In this document: one piece after another, positions 27,275 to 36,806 of the stretch
How positions within the stretch are numbered: the first letter of the stretch is position 1
How the letters are laid out: each line of letters opens with the position of its first letter
Source: an uncultured Bacteroidota bacterium
GTDB taxonomy: Bacteria; Bacteroidota; Bacteroidia; Chitinophagales; Chitinophagaceae
Reading direction: 5' to 3'
Assembly: GCA_903906365.1 (NCBI GenBank)
Contig: CAIVKC010000067.1
Location: 1-64,000 of the forward strand
DNA length: 64,000 bases
The notes under the pieces: model-generated
The model's database searches: none
The model's input: only the letters and a program-made list of their open reading frames with translations
Told to the model about the DNA's origin: nothing
Made by a program: the position numbers and the translations under genes

Positions 27275-28117
27275 TTACCAGCCGCTGTCAACGGTATTAA
27301 TGAGTGTGCCAATTGGTTCTATACTGATTTCCACCCTGTCCCCGGAATGAAGGGTAAAGTCCGGGGGGGGCACCATGCCCGTGCCCGTCATCAGGTAGCA
27401 GCCCCTGGAAAATTTGCATTCCCTGTAAAGCCAGGAAGCCAGTTCGGTAAATGCTCTCTTCATTCTGGACAGTGCGATGGAATCGCTGAATATGATTTGT
27501 TCGCCCCGGATAATTTGAATGGAAATGACAGTTTCGGGTGAAATCGGTTTTTCCGGCACGTACAGGCAGGGGCCCAGGGCCGCGGATCTTTCATACACTT
27601 TTGCCTGGGGAAGGTACAGCGGGTTTTCGCCCTCAATATCCCGGGAACTCATGTCATTGCCAATGGTATATCCCTGGATGGAGCCCTGGGAATTGATAAA
27701 GAGGGTCAGTTCGGGTTCAGGCACATTCCAGTGGGAATCCTTTCGGATGTTCACCGGCTCCAGATGCGCGGAAATCCGGTGCGGCAGGGCCTTAAAGAAT
27801 AATTCGGGCCGGTCGGCCTCATATACTTTCTGGTAAAAATCCGCCCCGCCAGAATCCCTGGACTCATCCATTCTGGCATCCCTGCTGCGCAGGTAGGTCA
27901 CTCCGGCAGCCCACAGCTCCTGGCTGCCGATGGGAGCCATCAGGTTTTCTGCAAAAGGGGTCAGTTCATCCTGTGGTCGAACCACGCCTGTGATCAGCTC
28001 CCGAAGATGTGCATGGAGATCATTTCGGTTAATGAGCGTATCCCAGTCATCATGAAGCAGGTACTGGTGCTGGTTATGCTGCAGGAAAATACCCTGCCGG
28101 GTTTTGTATAATTGCAT
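27275..28117 (-). CDS. Fumarylacetoacetate hydrolase family protein, sugar-acid dehydratase-like
   Basis: 280 residues, single FAH domain. Metal and active-site motifs are intact: [11 protein letters not shown] (metal-binding Glu pair), [21 protein letters not shown] and SAALGPCLY. The SRDARMDES and [16 protein letters not shown] segments resemble members that dehydrate 2-keto-3-deoxy-pentonates (arabinonate/xylonate pathways) rather than true fumarylacetoacetases. It follows the DUF6786-like gene by 23 nt in one operon, which fits sugar or sugar-acid metabolism. The exact substrate is inferred. Confidence 0.85.
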   Translation of the reverse strand: MQLYKTRQGIFLQHNQHQYLLHDDWDTLINRNDLHAHLRELITGVVRPQDELTPFAENLMAPIGSQELWAAGVTYLRSRDARMDESRDSGGADFYQKVYEADRPELFFKALPHRISAHLEPVNIRKDSHWNVPEPELTLFINSQGSIQGYTIGNDMSSRDIEGENPLYLPQAKVYERSAALGPCLYVPEKPISPETVISIQIIRGEQIIFSDSIALSRMKRAFTELASWLYRECKFSRGCYLMTGTGMVPPPDFTLHSGDRVEISIEPIGTLINTVDSGW

Positions 28118-28140
28118 GGCTATCGGTTATGGGTGAATAA

Positions 28141-29382
28141 TTACCATTTTTTGACATCTTCCAGATCCACGCCCAGCAGGTGCTGGGCCAGTTTGCGCAG
28201 GTCCTCATACTGACCCTCAAAATGACAGGTCCATTGGCGGTATCTTTGTTGCTGGCCCGGGCGGAGTTCAACTACGGGAGAAGAAGATTCTATTTCATAG
28301 AAGGGTCCCAGCTGGCTGCCATCCGCCAGCGGTCCGTCGTTATAGGAATTGATCACATCCCCCCCATAGGGGTCTTTTTGGAGCTCCCACTTGGAATTGA
28401 CATAGGCGCCCCCGGGATGGACTTCCGGGATCAGCAGGGTAAGCTGGTTGTGTTTAAAATCAAAACTGCCCACCATGGGCTTGGCCACCCGGGGTGAAAG
28501 TCCGATTTTTCCCCTCGACTTACCGTCACAGCGCAGGTAAAGTACGCTGTCGCCCACCCACAATCTGTCGGGGCTAATCTTACCAAAATAATCATCGGTG
28601 ATCCGGGAGCGGGCATCCTGGCCCGGAACAAAGGGGATAATTACCTTTGTTTCCTCAGAGGGCGTCATCATACCCAGCAGCCAGATGGAAAGCAGCCCTC
28701 CCTGCTTTTCCCAGGTCCGGCTTCCTTTATTTTCAAGCACGTTTTCAGACTCGTATGCTACGAAACGGACACCGGCCGGAAGGGCCATATGGAGTTTTTT
28801 TTCAACGGCTTCCCGGCCCTGCAGCGCAATACTTCTTGAAATGCCAAAGCTGAAGCGGGTGCCCGAATAATTGGTGAGGGTACCATTTTGCACAAAGGTG
28901 GCGGACCGGGCATCAGCGTGCTGCACCTTATAGGCCACGGTGTCTATGATGGCGGGCACCTGCCAATAGCTGATCTGGAAAGGATCCCCCTGTTTGAAAT
29001 ACAGGGAAAACTGTCCTCCTTCCGGACCCAGCCAGAAACGCTCCTCCCCACCCAACGCATTGAACTGTTTATTTCGTTTGCCAGAGCCGATCAGCTCATA
29101 GTTCAGCCAGCCGTAACTGCTTCCCTGCTCACCCGCCGCAGTAGAGGTCATGACCCGTCCCTGATAATCGGCACAAAGCAGTACACGGGCATCTGTGGCC
29201 TCATCGTGAAGTTCCAGGACCTTCCTGGCATGCGCCCTCAGGAACTGGGCGTCATAGCCATAGGTTCCTTTGGCCGCCACGGGCCGCCGGGGGAGATTTA
29301 GGAAATAGCCCGGGCGTGCATGGTATCTGGCCATCAGCAGGACAAGTACCATCAGCAATAACAGGGAGCATTTTAAACTCAT
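28141..29382 (-). CDS. Membrane-anchored or secreted DUF6786-like protein
   Basis: 413 residues with an N-terminal hydrophobic stretch (CSLLLLMVLVLLMARYHARPGYF) that works as signal peptide or anchor. The rest is beta-rich, with motifs such as GLNYELIGSG-like, GGEERFWLGPEGGQFSLYF and NSYNDGPLADGSQLGPFYE. These match my memory of DUF6786 proteins, which have a sugar-mutarotase-like beta-sandwich look. The assignment is by pattern only. A FAH-family dehydratase gene follows by 23 nt, and a PLP-enzyme gene diverges from its 5' side. Confidence 0.6.
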   Translation of the reverse strand: MSLKCSLLLLMVLVLLMARYHARPGYFLNLPRRPVAAKGTYGYDAQFLRAHARKVLELHDEATDARVLLCADYQGRVMTSTAAGEQGSSYGWLNYELIGSGKRNKQFNALGGEERFWLGPEGGQFSLYFKQGDPFQISYWQVPAIIDTVAYKVQHADARSATFVQNGTLTNYSGTRFSFGISRSIALQGREAVEKKLHMALPAGVRFVAYESENVLENKGSRTWEKQGGLLSIWLLGMMTPSEETKVIIPFVPGQDARSRITDDYFGKISPDRLWVGDSVLYLRCDGKSRGKIGLSPRVAKPMVGSFDFKHNQLTLLIPEVHPGGAYVNSKWELQKDPYGGDVINSYNDGPLADGSQLGPFYEIESSSPVVELRPGQQQRYRQWTCHFEGQYEDLRKLAQHLLGVDLEDVKKW

Positions 29383-29516
29383 ATGGCAATATTAAGTTTT
29401 ATAAAAACCGTGACAAATCAATTTCTTGAAAATACAACAGCTTTTACTATTTGCGTTATATTCACTACATTTCCCTTATTTTTCTCACCCTTTTTCACCC
29501 GTCCGGGTTCAAAAAC

Positions 29517-30785
29517 ATGGATAAAAGATCATTTATAAAGGGATTAACCCTTGCTTCCCTGAGCGCCCCCCTTTCGGGAAAGGCCCTGGCTGACTGGATC
29601 AGCCAGGCAGCCCATAAATCACCGGCGGAATTATCGGGCGATGAGCCTTTCTGGGCTGAAATCCGCCGCGGGTATCGCCTGAAGCCCGATTACATCAACT
29701 TAGAAAATGGCTATTATAATATACAGCCCTCGGAAATCCTGGAAAAATATATGGGCCATATCCGCGAGGTCAACTACCAGGGATCTTATTATATGCGGAC
29801 CGTGCAGTTTGACAACAAAAAGAAGGTAGCAGCCCGGCTGGCAGGTCTGGCCGGCTGTTCACCCGAAGAGCTTATTATCACGCGCAATACCACGGAGTCC
29901 CTGGATCTGGTTATTGGCGGTATACATTGGCAGGAAGGCGACGAGGCGATCATGGCAGAACAGGATTACGGATCCATGCTCGAGATGTTCAAACTCGTTG
30001 CCAGCCGATACGGTGTCGTCAATAAAATCGTTTCGGTGCCCAACCATCCCTCCTCCGACGAGCAGATCGTTTCCCTGTACCGGGATGCCATCACCCCAAA
30101 GACCCGGTTGTTGATGGTCAGTCACATGATCAATATCACCGGGCAGATTCTTCCGGTTCAGAAGATTTGTGATATGGCCCATGCCAAAGGGGTGGAAGTC
30201 CTCGTCGACGGGGCGCATGCCCTGGCCCATATCCAGTTTGCCATAGATGACCTCCACTGTGATTATTACGGGGCGAGCCTGCACAAATGGCTCAGTACCC
30301 CGCTGGGAGCAGGTATACTTTATGTAAAAAAGGAAAATATAGCCAAACTCTGGCCCTTGCTGGCAGAATCGCCCAAAAAAGCGGATGATATCTCCCGGCT
30401 CAACCATATCGGGACCCACCCGGTACATACGGATCTCACCATCCATGATGCCCTGGATTATTATTCCCGGCTGGGCGGTGCCCGAAAAGAAGCCCGCCTG
30501 AGGTACCTGCAGCAATACTGGACCAGTAAAGTGCGCGGGATCCCGGGTGTGGTGGTCAATACCCCCGTGGAACCGCAAAGAGCCTGTGGAATCGCCAATG
30601 TCGGCATTGTTCACATCAAACCCGCAGACCTGGCGCAGACCCTGCTTACAAAATACCAGATTTATACCGTAGCCATTGATACAGCCAACGTGCAGGGATG
30701 CAGGATCACCCCCAACCTGTTTACCAGCCTGGCTGAGCTGGATGTGCTGGTGCGGGCCCTCAAGGAATTAAGCCAGCTCCCCTGA
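29517..30785 (+). CDS. Class V aminotransferase-fold PLP enzyme
   Basis: 422 residues from the ATG at 29517, which begins MDKRSFIKGLTLASLSAP, a Tat/Sec-like leader typical of exported Bacteroidota enzymes. The frame extends 22 codons further upstream but that part would place a second hydrophobic stretch in front. The core has NTTESLDLVIGG (phosphate loop), DGAHALAHIQ (cofactor Asp/His) and Lys257 in GASLHKWLSTPLGAG as the Schiff-base lysine. The family includes isopenicillin-N epimerase-like and cysteine-desulfurase-like enzymes. The substrate is unknown, and an exported PLP enzyme is somewhat unusual. Confidence 0.88.
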   Translation: MDKRSFIKGLTLASLSAPLSGKALADWISQAAHKSPAELSGDEPFWAEIRRGYRLKPDYINLENGYYNIQPSEILEKYMGHIREVNYQGSYYMRTVQFDNKKKVAARLAGLAGCSPEELIITRNTTESLDLVIGGIHWQEGDEAIMAEQDYGSMLEMFKLVASRYGVVNKIVSVPNHPSSDEQIVSLYRDAITPKTRLLMVSHMINITGQILPVQKICDMAHAKGVEVLVDGAHALAHIQFAIDDLHCDYYGASLHKWLSTPLGAGILYVKKENIAKLWPLLAESPKKADDISRLNHIGTHPVHTDLTIHDALDYYSRLGGARKEARLRYLQQYWTSKVRGIPGVVVNTPVEPQRACGIANVGIVHIKPADLAQTLLTKYQIYTVAIDTANVQGCRITPNLFTSLAELDVLVRALKELSQLP

Positions 30786-30867
30786 CCGCTTGAAAAACAG
30801 GCCGGACTCCCCGAAAAGGATCCCCCGGGTTTAAAACCGGTTGGTGGTTAAAAGGAGGTATGGAGGG

Positions 30868-31308
30868 CTATGCTTTCTTTTTTTTCAGCTCCTTTGCCCT
30901 TAGACGTGCATTGTAGCGTATGACCTGCCAGTATTCCGGGCCATAGTTTACCAGTATTTCACCACCGGCGGGAATATCCCGGATGGATTCAATGAAGACA
31001 CGGAGTCCCTCACTCTCATAGGCACAATTGTTTCGGATCCCTTTTACCCGGGTAAGTCCCTGGGCATCATTTGCATAGCGGGCCATGGATTTGACATAGT
31101 TCCTGGCGTCGAGCACATGATATCGCTTTACATAATATATGTACGCGTTGCTGCCCTCATCATGGTCTACGTCCTTCCAGGTGGTCACCTTACCCTTATA
31201 TTCCACAATCCGGGTGCCTTTGGGAATGAATTTACTGGTAAAAAGCCCCTTGCCGGCGCCAGGCAGCGTGGAGCGTTTTACCCTCAGCTGTTTCTCAAGT
31301 AATGCCAT
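30868..31308 (-). CDS. SET domain-containing protein
   Basis: 146 residues that are almost entirely a SET domain, the lysine methyltransferase fold: GKGLFTSKFIPKGTRIVEYKG at the start, RYANDAQG with KGIRNNCAYES in the middle (the usual NC or NH pair of the SAM site), then IPAGGEILVNYGPEYW. A Lys-rich tail (ELKKKKA) follows. The canonical NHS reads NNC here. Bacterial homologues are free-standing and their substrates mostly unknown. It is a single gene. Confidence 0.9.
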   Translation of the reverse strand: MALLEKQLRVKRSTLPGAGKGLFTSKFIPKGTRIVEYKGKVTTWKDVDHDEGSNAYIYYVKRYHVLDARNYVKSMARYANDAQGLTRVKGIRNNCAYESEGLRVFIESIRDIPAGGEILVNYGPEYWQVIRYNARLRAKELKKKKA

Positions 31309-31541
31309 TCAAATGTGATTTAGGCGGTTTTTAGAATTTGTGAAGATAGTATTCAACCACCAATGAAGTATATTCTTTTTGGCAAAATGGGAGGTTTCAA
31401 ACCTGAACAGTCAGGCCGGCCGGGAAATACGGGCTGCTTTTCATGCCTTGATTGGCCTGACAGGCACCTTTTCAATGGTTGGGCAGCAAACAATTCAAAT
31501 AATAAATGGGAATAATATGAATGCGGGGAAGGGGATAAAAA

Positions 31542-31805
31542 CTAAAAACCCCCAAAATTACTCAGGGGTTTTTCAGAGAACTTGAATGTTAAGCCTTTCT
31601 TGGACGGAAATGGACTCAAGTTTGGTTTTTCTGGATATGGGTTTGTTTCATCGATATTGGATAGGTCAAAAGTATATAATCTGTTTCTACCATACAAGCG
31701 TACCAATACTTGATTTTTATCGTAAACATACGATACCCCGCCCTTTTTAGGCTGATTGGGTGCTCTTATACGCTTGCTTTGGCTCCAGCCACCACAGCGG
31801 GAGGC
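31542..31805 (-). pseudogene. Possible 3' remnant of an AT-rich gene
   Basis: An 87-codon open frame without any Met runs from just after a stop at 31806-31808 to a stop at 31542-31544. Its middle reads like real protein (for example SYVYDKNQVLVRLYGRNRLYTF, then DLSNIDETNPYPEKPN), while its base composition differs from neighbours. The final codons run into the terminator hairpin. It may be the end of a gene whose 5' part was lost. I do not recognise the family, and chance cannot be excluded. Confidence 0.35.
31546..31573. terminator. Bidirectional terminator-like hairpin
   Basis: An A-run and CCCC (31545-31553) pair with GGGG and a T-run (31565-31573) around an 11-nt AT-rich loop. The stem is short but A- and T-runs on both sides allow termination in either direction. 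Confidence 0.55.
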
Positions 31806-31931
31806 CTATACAGTTCCATGCTATGGGATGTAGGGTGTCCTTTGCGATGGGCTAAGGTACAGGGTTGTAGCCACTTCCCGGCCGGACAGCTGGTCCCGGG
31901 ACCAGCGGCTGCCGTGGGATTACTCCCAAAG

Positions 31932-31962
31932 AAAAACCTGGTGTAGAAACACCAGGTTTTTC
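31932..31962. terminator. Strong bidirectional intrinsic terminator
   Basis: AAAAACCTGGTG (31932-31943) and CACCAGGTTTTT (31950-31961) are perfect inverted copies around a 6-nt loop, giving a 7-bp GC-containing stem flanked by A5 and T5. No annotated gene ends next to it on either strand, so it implies an unrecognised transcript nearby, most likely on the plus strand between 31600 and 31930. Confidence 0.75.
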
Positions 31963-32419
31963 TTTATCCCTATCGTAGTTGAAAATAATTAATCATATCC
32001 ATCCAAATACCATACCGCCCGCTTGTGGGCCCTATCCATGGTTGGGATTGTGGATTTATTTCCCCAGTTGTATTAAAACAATTTTAAAAATGTACACGAT
32101 TTTACCCGCCCGGCACCACCCTGCGGTTAGATCCCGCCTGCTGCAGTTTGACAGAAAAGCCAGCTCAACCACCCAGTCCGGGGAGCCAGGGCCGGGCTCT
32201 CCCCTCAAATCCGCATGATGGCTGGTAACCCTACCCATTCATCTGCAGCCTGGCGAAAGGCAGTTGACTGGTTTGGGAGCCGGCCCAATGATATGTGGTA
32301 TTGCTTTTGACGCTGGAAGCCAACAGCCGGTCCGGGAGAAAGGGCAGTTCCTGCTAGCTAAGGTTGGCAGGGGAATGCATGCATGGGGATCGCCCGTTTG
32401 GCCGGTTAGGGACTGCCTT

Positions 32420-33466
32420 ATGTATAGATTCACTTTATTGCTGCTGATAACCGGATGCGTGCATGTTCACCTCAACGGACAAACGCAATATGCCCCTGAC
32501 CATGACAGCAGCTATTATGCCTCCTACCGGGAAAAGTTAACCGCCCGCCTGTATTTATCGCGCAAATACACGGCCCTGCTGCTATATCCTCCCTATGACA
32601 GGACCTCCACCCTGAAGTACCGGCCGAATACCAGCCTGAACCTTGGGCTGGGGGCCAGTTTCAGGTCGCTGACCCTCAATATTGGTTTTGGGCTGAACAG
32701 CTTTAACCCCCACCTGGAAAAAGGGAAAACCAGGTACTTTGACCTGCAGTCACATGTTTATACCCGCACCTGGAATCTGGACCTGCTGGGTGAATTCTAC
32801 CGTGGTTACTACCTGGCTCCCAAGGGGCTGGGAGCCGGGGATGGCCGGAGCTATTACCTCAGGCCGGATCTCGGCCTGCAATTGACGGGGATAGCAGCCT
32901 ACCGGGCTTTGCAGCCAAAAAAATTTTCCTACCAGGCCGGGCTGCTTCAAAATGAATGGCAGAAAAAATCAGCCGGCTCTCTGCTGGCGGGAGGGGACCT
33001 TTATTATGGCGCCCTGCAGGGGGACAGCAGCGTCATCCCCTTGCTGACGGACCCCGCCGCAGCGGGTCTGCATATCCGTAAGGTACATTTTTTTGAACTC
33101 GGGGGCGGACTGGGATATGGCTATTGCCTGGTATTCAAAAAACACTACTACCTGCTGGGTTCTGCTACCGTGGACCTCGCCTTGCATATTGCCCGTGAAA
33201 GCGATGGAATCTCCGCCAATGACCGGGCGGGCCTGTCAGTCAACTATATATTTCATGCCGGAGCAGGCTGGAACGGTCCGGACTGGGACCTGGGTCTTCT
33301 GTGGGTCAATGATGATATTCGAATCCGGAGCGGAACATCGCATTACGATTACCTGGTACGCACCGGAAACTACCGCCTCTTCTACGCAACACGACTGAAA
33401 CTGAGCGGCCGGCAGAAGAAAATCCTGGCCCCCGTCAACGGGCTGCTGGATATGACTTTAAAATAA
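32420..33466 (+). CDS. DUF4421 family protein, probable outer-membrane protein
   Basis: 348 residues from the ATG at 32420, which starts a signal peptide (RFTLLLLITGCVHVHLNGQ). The preceding 52 in-frame codons are not protein-like. The pattern SSYYASYREKLTARLYLSRKYT followed by LKYRPNTSLNLGLGASFRSLTLNIGFG is that of DUF4421 proteins, which occur in Bacteroidota and look like outer-membrane barrels (alternating strands, Gly/Tyr-rich). No function is established for the family. It ends 19 nt from the convergent cbpM-like gene. Confidence 0.8.
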   Translation: MYRFTLLLLITGCVHVHLNGQTQYAPDHDSSYYASYREKLTARLYLSRKYTALLLYPPYDRTSTLKYRPNTSLNLGLGASFRSLTLNIGFGLNSFNPHLEKGKTRYFDLQSHVYTRTWNLDLLGEFYRGYYLAPKGLGAGDGRSYYLRPDLGLQLTGIAAYRALQPKKFSYQAGLLQNEWQKKSAGSLLAGGDLYYGALQGDSSVIPLLTDPAAAGLHIRKVHFFELGGGLGYGYCLVFKKHYYLLGSATVDLALHIARESDGISANDRAGLSVNYIFHAGAGWNGPDWDLGLLWVNDDIRIRSGTSHYDYLVRTGNYRLFYATRLKLSGRQKKILAPVNGLLDMTLK

Positions 33467-33485
33467 AACCAGGCGGGCCCAGCCA

Positions 33486-33788
33486 TTAATCCGGGTCTGA
33501 TTCGTAGAGGCGAAGCCTGTTTTTGAGCCGGGTCATTTCTTCCTGCATGCCCTGCATCCGGGCCAGCAGGTGCTGAATGGTTTCAATGCCTTCCAGATTG
33601 ATATCCATTTCATAATGGAGCCATACGAGCTTTTCCAGTTCCCTGATCTGGGCGGCCGGAATATACCCGGTGCCCTGCACGACGGACATGTCAAGCAGTC
33701 CGGACTGATGCAGGTTCCTGATAAAGGAAATCTCAATATTGTAGTTTGCACAGAAATCGTTGGCAGGTATCAAATCTTCCTTTTCCAT
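33486..33788 (-). CDS. cbpM: Chaperone modulator CbpM-like protein
   Basis: 100 residues. The N-terminal half is MerR-like (FCANYNIEISFIRNLHQSGLLDM), then QIRELEKLVWLHYEMDINLEGIETIQHLL and a coiled-coil segment with a Glu/Arg/Lys-rich end. CbpM-type proteins bind the DnaJ-like CbpA and restrain it. The cbpA gene lies just upstream (15-nt gap) in the same operon, which supports the assignment. Confidence 0.85.
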   Translation of the reverse strand: MEKEDLIPANDFCANYNIEISFIRNLHQSGLLDMSVVQGTGYIPAAQIRELEKLVWLHYEMDINLEGIETIQHLLARMQGMQEEMTRLKNRLRLYESDPD

Positions 33789-33803
33789 GAATACTATTTT
33801 AAA

Positions 33804-34694
33804 TTAAGATTTGGATAATTCTGTAAACAGTGCCTTTTGTTTTTCGGTCAGGTTGGTGGGAATTTTGATGTTGTAGGTGATGTATAAATCCCCAAAATGC
33901 CCTTCCTGTTTATAGATCGGGAACCCTTTACCGCTCAGCTTTACCTTCGTGCCGTTCTGCGTCTCTGGTTTTATCTTCAGTTTGATTTTGCCGCCCAGGG
34001 TTTCCACTGTTTTTTCACCGCCCAGTACGGCCGTATACAGGTCAAGATCGATGGTGGCATACAGGTCATTGCCCGATCTTTTAAACACAGGATCGTTGGG
34101 AATGATAAAACTGATGAATAAATCCCCGGCAGGGCCGCCGTTGACACCCGGAGCGCCATATCCCTTTAATTTGATGACCTGACCGTTCTCAATGCCTGCC
34201 GGTATGGTGATTCGTATATTCTTTCCGTTTACAGCAAGTGTCTGCTGGTGGGTCTGGTAGGCATCCCGCAGTCCTATTTCCAGTTCCGCATTGAAATCCT
34301 GCCCCCTGAACTTAGTCTGCCTGTTCCTTCCGCCGCCTGCGCCACCGCCGCCAAAGAGGGATTCAAAAAAATCAGAAAAATCCCCTTCCTGGAAATGGTC
34401 GGAGAAACCCTGCCCCCCGGGCGCGGAGGAAGGCCTGCGCGACTGACCGGCCTGCTGAAAGGCATCGGCATGCTGCCAGTCCTTGCCATACTGATCATAT
34501 TTTTTCCTTTTCTCCGGGTCGCTCAGCACTTCATTGGCCTCATTGATCTGCTGAAATTTTTTATGGGCTTCCTTATCCTTGGGATTGAGGTCCGGATGAT
34601 GGGTACGGGCCAGTTTCCGGTAGGCCTTTTTAATCTCATCCTGACTGGCCGTCTTACTTACGCCCAGTATTTTATAATAATCCACGAACTCCAT
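33804..34694 (-). CDS. cbpA: DnaJ-like co-chaperone CbpA
   Basis: 296 residues. An N-terminal J-domain carries the HPD motif at 33-35 (THHPDLNP). A Gly/Phe-rich linker follows (about 80-135), then the DnaJ C-terminal client-binding domain ([33 protein letters not shown]). The zinc-finger region of DnaJ is absent, so it is a class B/CbpA-type protein that stimulates DnaK. Length is close to E. coli CbpA (306). It is co-transcribed with cbpM. Confidence 0.93.
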   Translation of the reverse strand: MEFVDYYKILGVSKTASQDEIKKAYRKLARTHHPDLNPKDKEAHKKFQQINEANEVLSDPEKRKKYDQYGKDWQHADAFQQAGQSRRPSSAPGGQGFSDHFQEGDFSDFFESLFGGGGAGGGRNRQTKFRGQDFNAELEIGLRDAYQTHQQTLAVNGKNIRITIPAGIENGQVIKLKGYGAPGVNGGPAGDLFISFIIPNDPVFKRSGNDLYATIDLDLYTAVLGGEKTVETLGGKIKLKIKPETQNGTKVKLSGKGFPIYKQEGHFGDLYITYNIKIPTNLTEKQKALFTELSKS

Positions 34695-34883
34695 GATAGG
34701 TAATTTTTAAAATGGGCTGTTGTTTTATATATCCTGTCAACGGCAAAATTAAATCATTTTAAACCCGGCCTCAAGCGGCAGGGACAAATATTTCCCGGCA
34801 ACGCCCGTTCACCGGAAGCCCATGGCTTCATTGACGTCACCCGTTTTTCGGGCATTTCAAGGGGAATATACACCGGTAAGGGG

Positions 34884-35522
34884 CTATTTTGCCTGTATTA
34901 CCTGTCCTGCGCTGTCTATCTCAGCGGTGATGGTCTGAAGGGGGGAGGCACCTGAATCGGTCAATATCCTGTATTTACAAACCACCTGCATCGCATGTAT
35001 GCTGGCAGGCTGATAGAGGGTCTCCTCATTTTTAAACCCGCCCGGGCGGTTCTGTTGGGACATGATCCACTTTCGAAGGGGAATGCAGGACCTGTCGGCC
35101 GAATCAATAAACCTGCTTTCCCATTCCTGTTGGAACCTGCCCAGTCTTTTTCCGGTGGCCATCAGGGCATCCTCCGGCCGCTGGTGGTCTACGGACCGGG
35201 TGGAATCATATTGATAAATATAGACCATATTGATATTATCATAATGATTGAGTTCGTACTTCCTATTAAAATAGATATCGGTACCCGTCTTATCCGGGTT
35301 GCTGACCGAGATCAAAATACCGCTGTCCCGGCAGAGGGCTTCTTTCACTTCATAGAGGGAGTCATGTCTTATCCGGGTGAGCAGGCTCCCGATATCGGCC
35401 TTGGTCTGAGAAGAGGACGGACGACCCGATCGCCCGGTGAAATGCTCCCGGGTATAAATCAAAGCGGCAAATAAAACAGCTGCCGTTACAATGAAGAATA
35501 TGGTTTTCAGAAAGGGCCCCAT
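34884..35522 (-). CDS. Membrane-anchored protein of unknown function
   Basis: 212 residues with one N-terminal membrane segment (TIFFIVTAAVLFAALIY). The rest is a soluble extracytoplasmic region of mixed charge with several Tyr (NINMVYIYQYDSTR) and a C-terminal strand pattern ending in AEIDSAGQVIQAK. No catalytic or binding motif stands out. It is monocistronic, about 190 nt from the cbpA gene. The family is not recognised. Confidence 0.62.
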   Translation of the reverse strand: MGPFLKTIFFIVTAAVLFAALIYTREHFTGRSGRPSSSQTKADIGSLLTRIRHDSLYEVKEALCRDSGILISVSNPDKTGTDIYFNRKYELNHYDNINMVYIYQYDSTRSVDHQRPEDALMATGKRLGRFQQEWESRFIDSADRSCIPLRKWIMSQQNRPGGFKNEETLYQPASIHAMQVVCKYRILTDSGASPLQTITAEIDSAGQVIQAK

Positions 35523-35776
35523 ATTAACAGAATTGATGTTACAAACTACGAATAATAATTTAAAAACTAATCCGCCTCAGGGGCCGCCTACTCCTTTTTT
35601 GGGGGTGCGAAGCCACCAGGTTGACCCGGCTATAGAGCCTTTAATACAGCAGGTTCTTTTGACCCCTGGACTTGCAAGCGGGCATCCCGCTAATGCCCCT
35701 GTTGGTGGCCTAACCCTTCCTTTTGGGAGATGCTTCAGACTCATTTGACTAAACGGTCTGCCGGTTTTCAGATGAC

Positions 35777-36142
35777 CTAGGCGAGGGCGGAAGGTCTTTG
35801 AAGAATTTCCACCTTTCGGATCAGACCGTCTTCAATCAGGCAGCTGTGCTGCAGGGTTTGATCACTGATCAGGTTTTCCTGCAGGTCCCGTATGACCTGG
35901 CGTACACAAACCAGCAGGATGCCATTTTCCTGCTCGCTGATGTTGACCGGTTCCACATCGGTATCCACCAGGTCCCACTGACGGGTCCAAAAGGAGCGGA
36001 CTTCCTCGTGACCCTGCAGGCAGGCCCCATCCGGTCCGGAAGGCCAGCTTACTTCAGGGTGCATGGTAGCCAGGGCTTTTTCAATATCCCGCTTATTGAG
36101 GGCGTAATAGGCTTTCTTAAGCAATACGGTACTTCTGTTCAT
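35777..36142 (-). CDS. SnoaL/NTF2-like fold protein
   Basis: 121 residues matching the NTF2-like superfamily: helix KKAYYALNKRDIEKALATMHPEVSW, then LQGHEEVRSFWTRQWDL and long strands to the C-terminus (LIRKVEILQRPSALA). These small proteins act as ketosteroid-isomerase-like enzymes or ligand binders. Catalytic residues cannot be assigned. It has no signal peptide. Confidence 0.85.
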   Translation of the reverse strand: MNRSTVLLKKAYYALNKRDIEKALATMHPEVSWPSGPDGACLQGHEEVRSFWTRQWDLVDTDVEPVNISEQENGILLVCVRQVIRDLQENLISDQTLQHSCLIEDGLIRKVEILQRPSALA

Positions 36143-36806
36143 ATAGTTTGTTTATAAAAGCTGTGGTAAGCATCTGATCCAAATAACCAGTCCGGATCCT
36201 GACTGGCTGAATCCATCAGGGGCATTTCGAAGGCGGCTGCCCCTCCTCCCTTTCATGTCTTTGAAAAATGCCTACAAATCTGTGCCATTTGTAAAAGCCC
36301 GGCGAGGAACCCGCCCGCTGCAGACAGCCCTGGCACCCTTCCTGAACCCCTGATTTCACTTCCTGCTGAAGGAAACTTGCCGGCGGGCATGCCACGGCTG
36401 AGGTTGCCATACAAGGTGGTCCGACCCCCATTGGTTAGTACCCCACTGCCCCACCTGTTGGGGAAATGGGGAAAAGGGGAAACACCCCAGCCTTCGGGGA
36501 CCAAGCCCAATCTGGAACTATTTTTCCTGAATTGGGAACAATTAACAGGCTTTTTAGGGCAGTCCAGCCTTAAAAAAGGATTGGCAAACTAATTGCAATC
36601 ACATAGATGGTTTTTCATAGGATATTGGATTTTAAAACGGACTGGATGTCTATCCTGGTCCTTTTTTTATTTTAGGCCACTTGCAGTCCCAATATGTCCG
36701 GAAATAAACAGGTGGCTGAAGCTCTCCCCGGCTACTGGTCTTACTACTTTGGAATACACACCCGATAAGATGGTACAGTTTTTAAGGAGGTAATGGAAAA
36801 ACAATC
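36143..36806. other. Intergenic with second copy of dispersed repeat
   Basis: 664 nt upstream of the CheY-like gene. Apart from the repeat at 36601-36668 and a leader mini-frame (listed separately), several GC-rich open frames near 36216-36592 have no protein-like composition. A CCCC...GGGG hairpin near 36486-36502 lacks a T-run. Confidence 0.4.
36601..36668 (+). repeat. Dispersed repeat with terminator-like hairpin, copy 2
   Basis: Positions 36616-36640 are identical to 27212-27236. The following hairpin has a slightly different stem from copy 1 (GGAC 36639-36642 with GTCC 36658-36661, plus the shared GGAT/ATCC inner pair) but keeps the loop GTCT and a T-run (36662-36668). It lies about 140 nt upstream of the CheY-like gene, in the same orientation. 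Confidence 0.7.

Larger units (their letters stand above)
31309..32419. other. Gene-poor patch with a remnant frame and two terminator hairpins
   Basis: More than 1.1 kb without a convincing intact gene. The part at 31540-31740 is clearly AT-richer than the flanks, and 31740-31930 is GC-rich with a perfect 18-nt palindrome (GCTGGTCCCGGGACCAGC, about 31889-31906). Two hairpins with A- and T-runs bound the block (listed separately). No tmRNA, RNase P or SRP consensus could be matched. An unrecognised RNA gene or a decayed insertion is possible. Confidence 0.45.

Noticed and set aside
31309-32419. tmRNA, RNase P RNA or SRP RNA in the gene-poor patch
   Set aside because: None of the conserved cores (tRNA-like ends, GAGGAAAGTCC block, SRP apical loop) could be matched on either strand.
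36216-36592. Several small open frames upstream of the CheY-like gene
   Set aside because: They overlap one another on both strands, have low-quality composition and no start signals.
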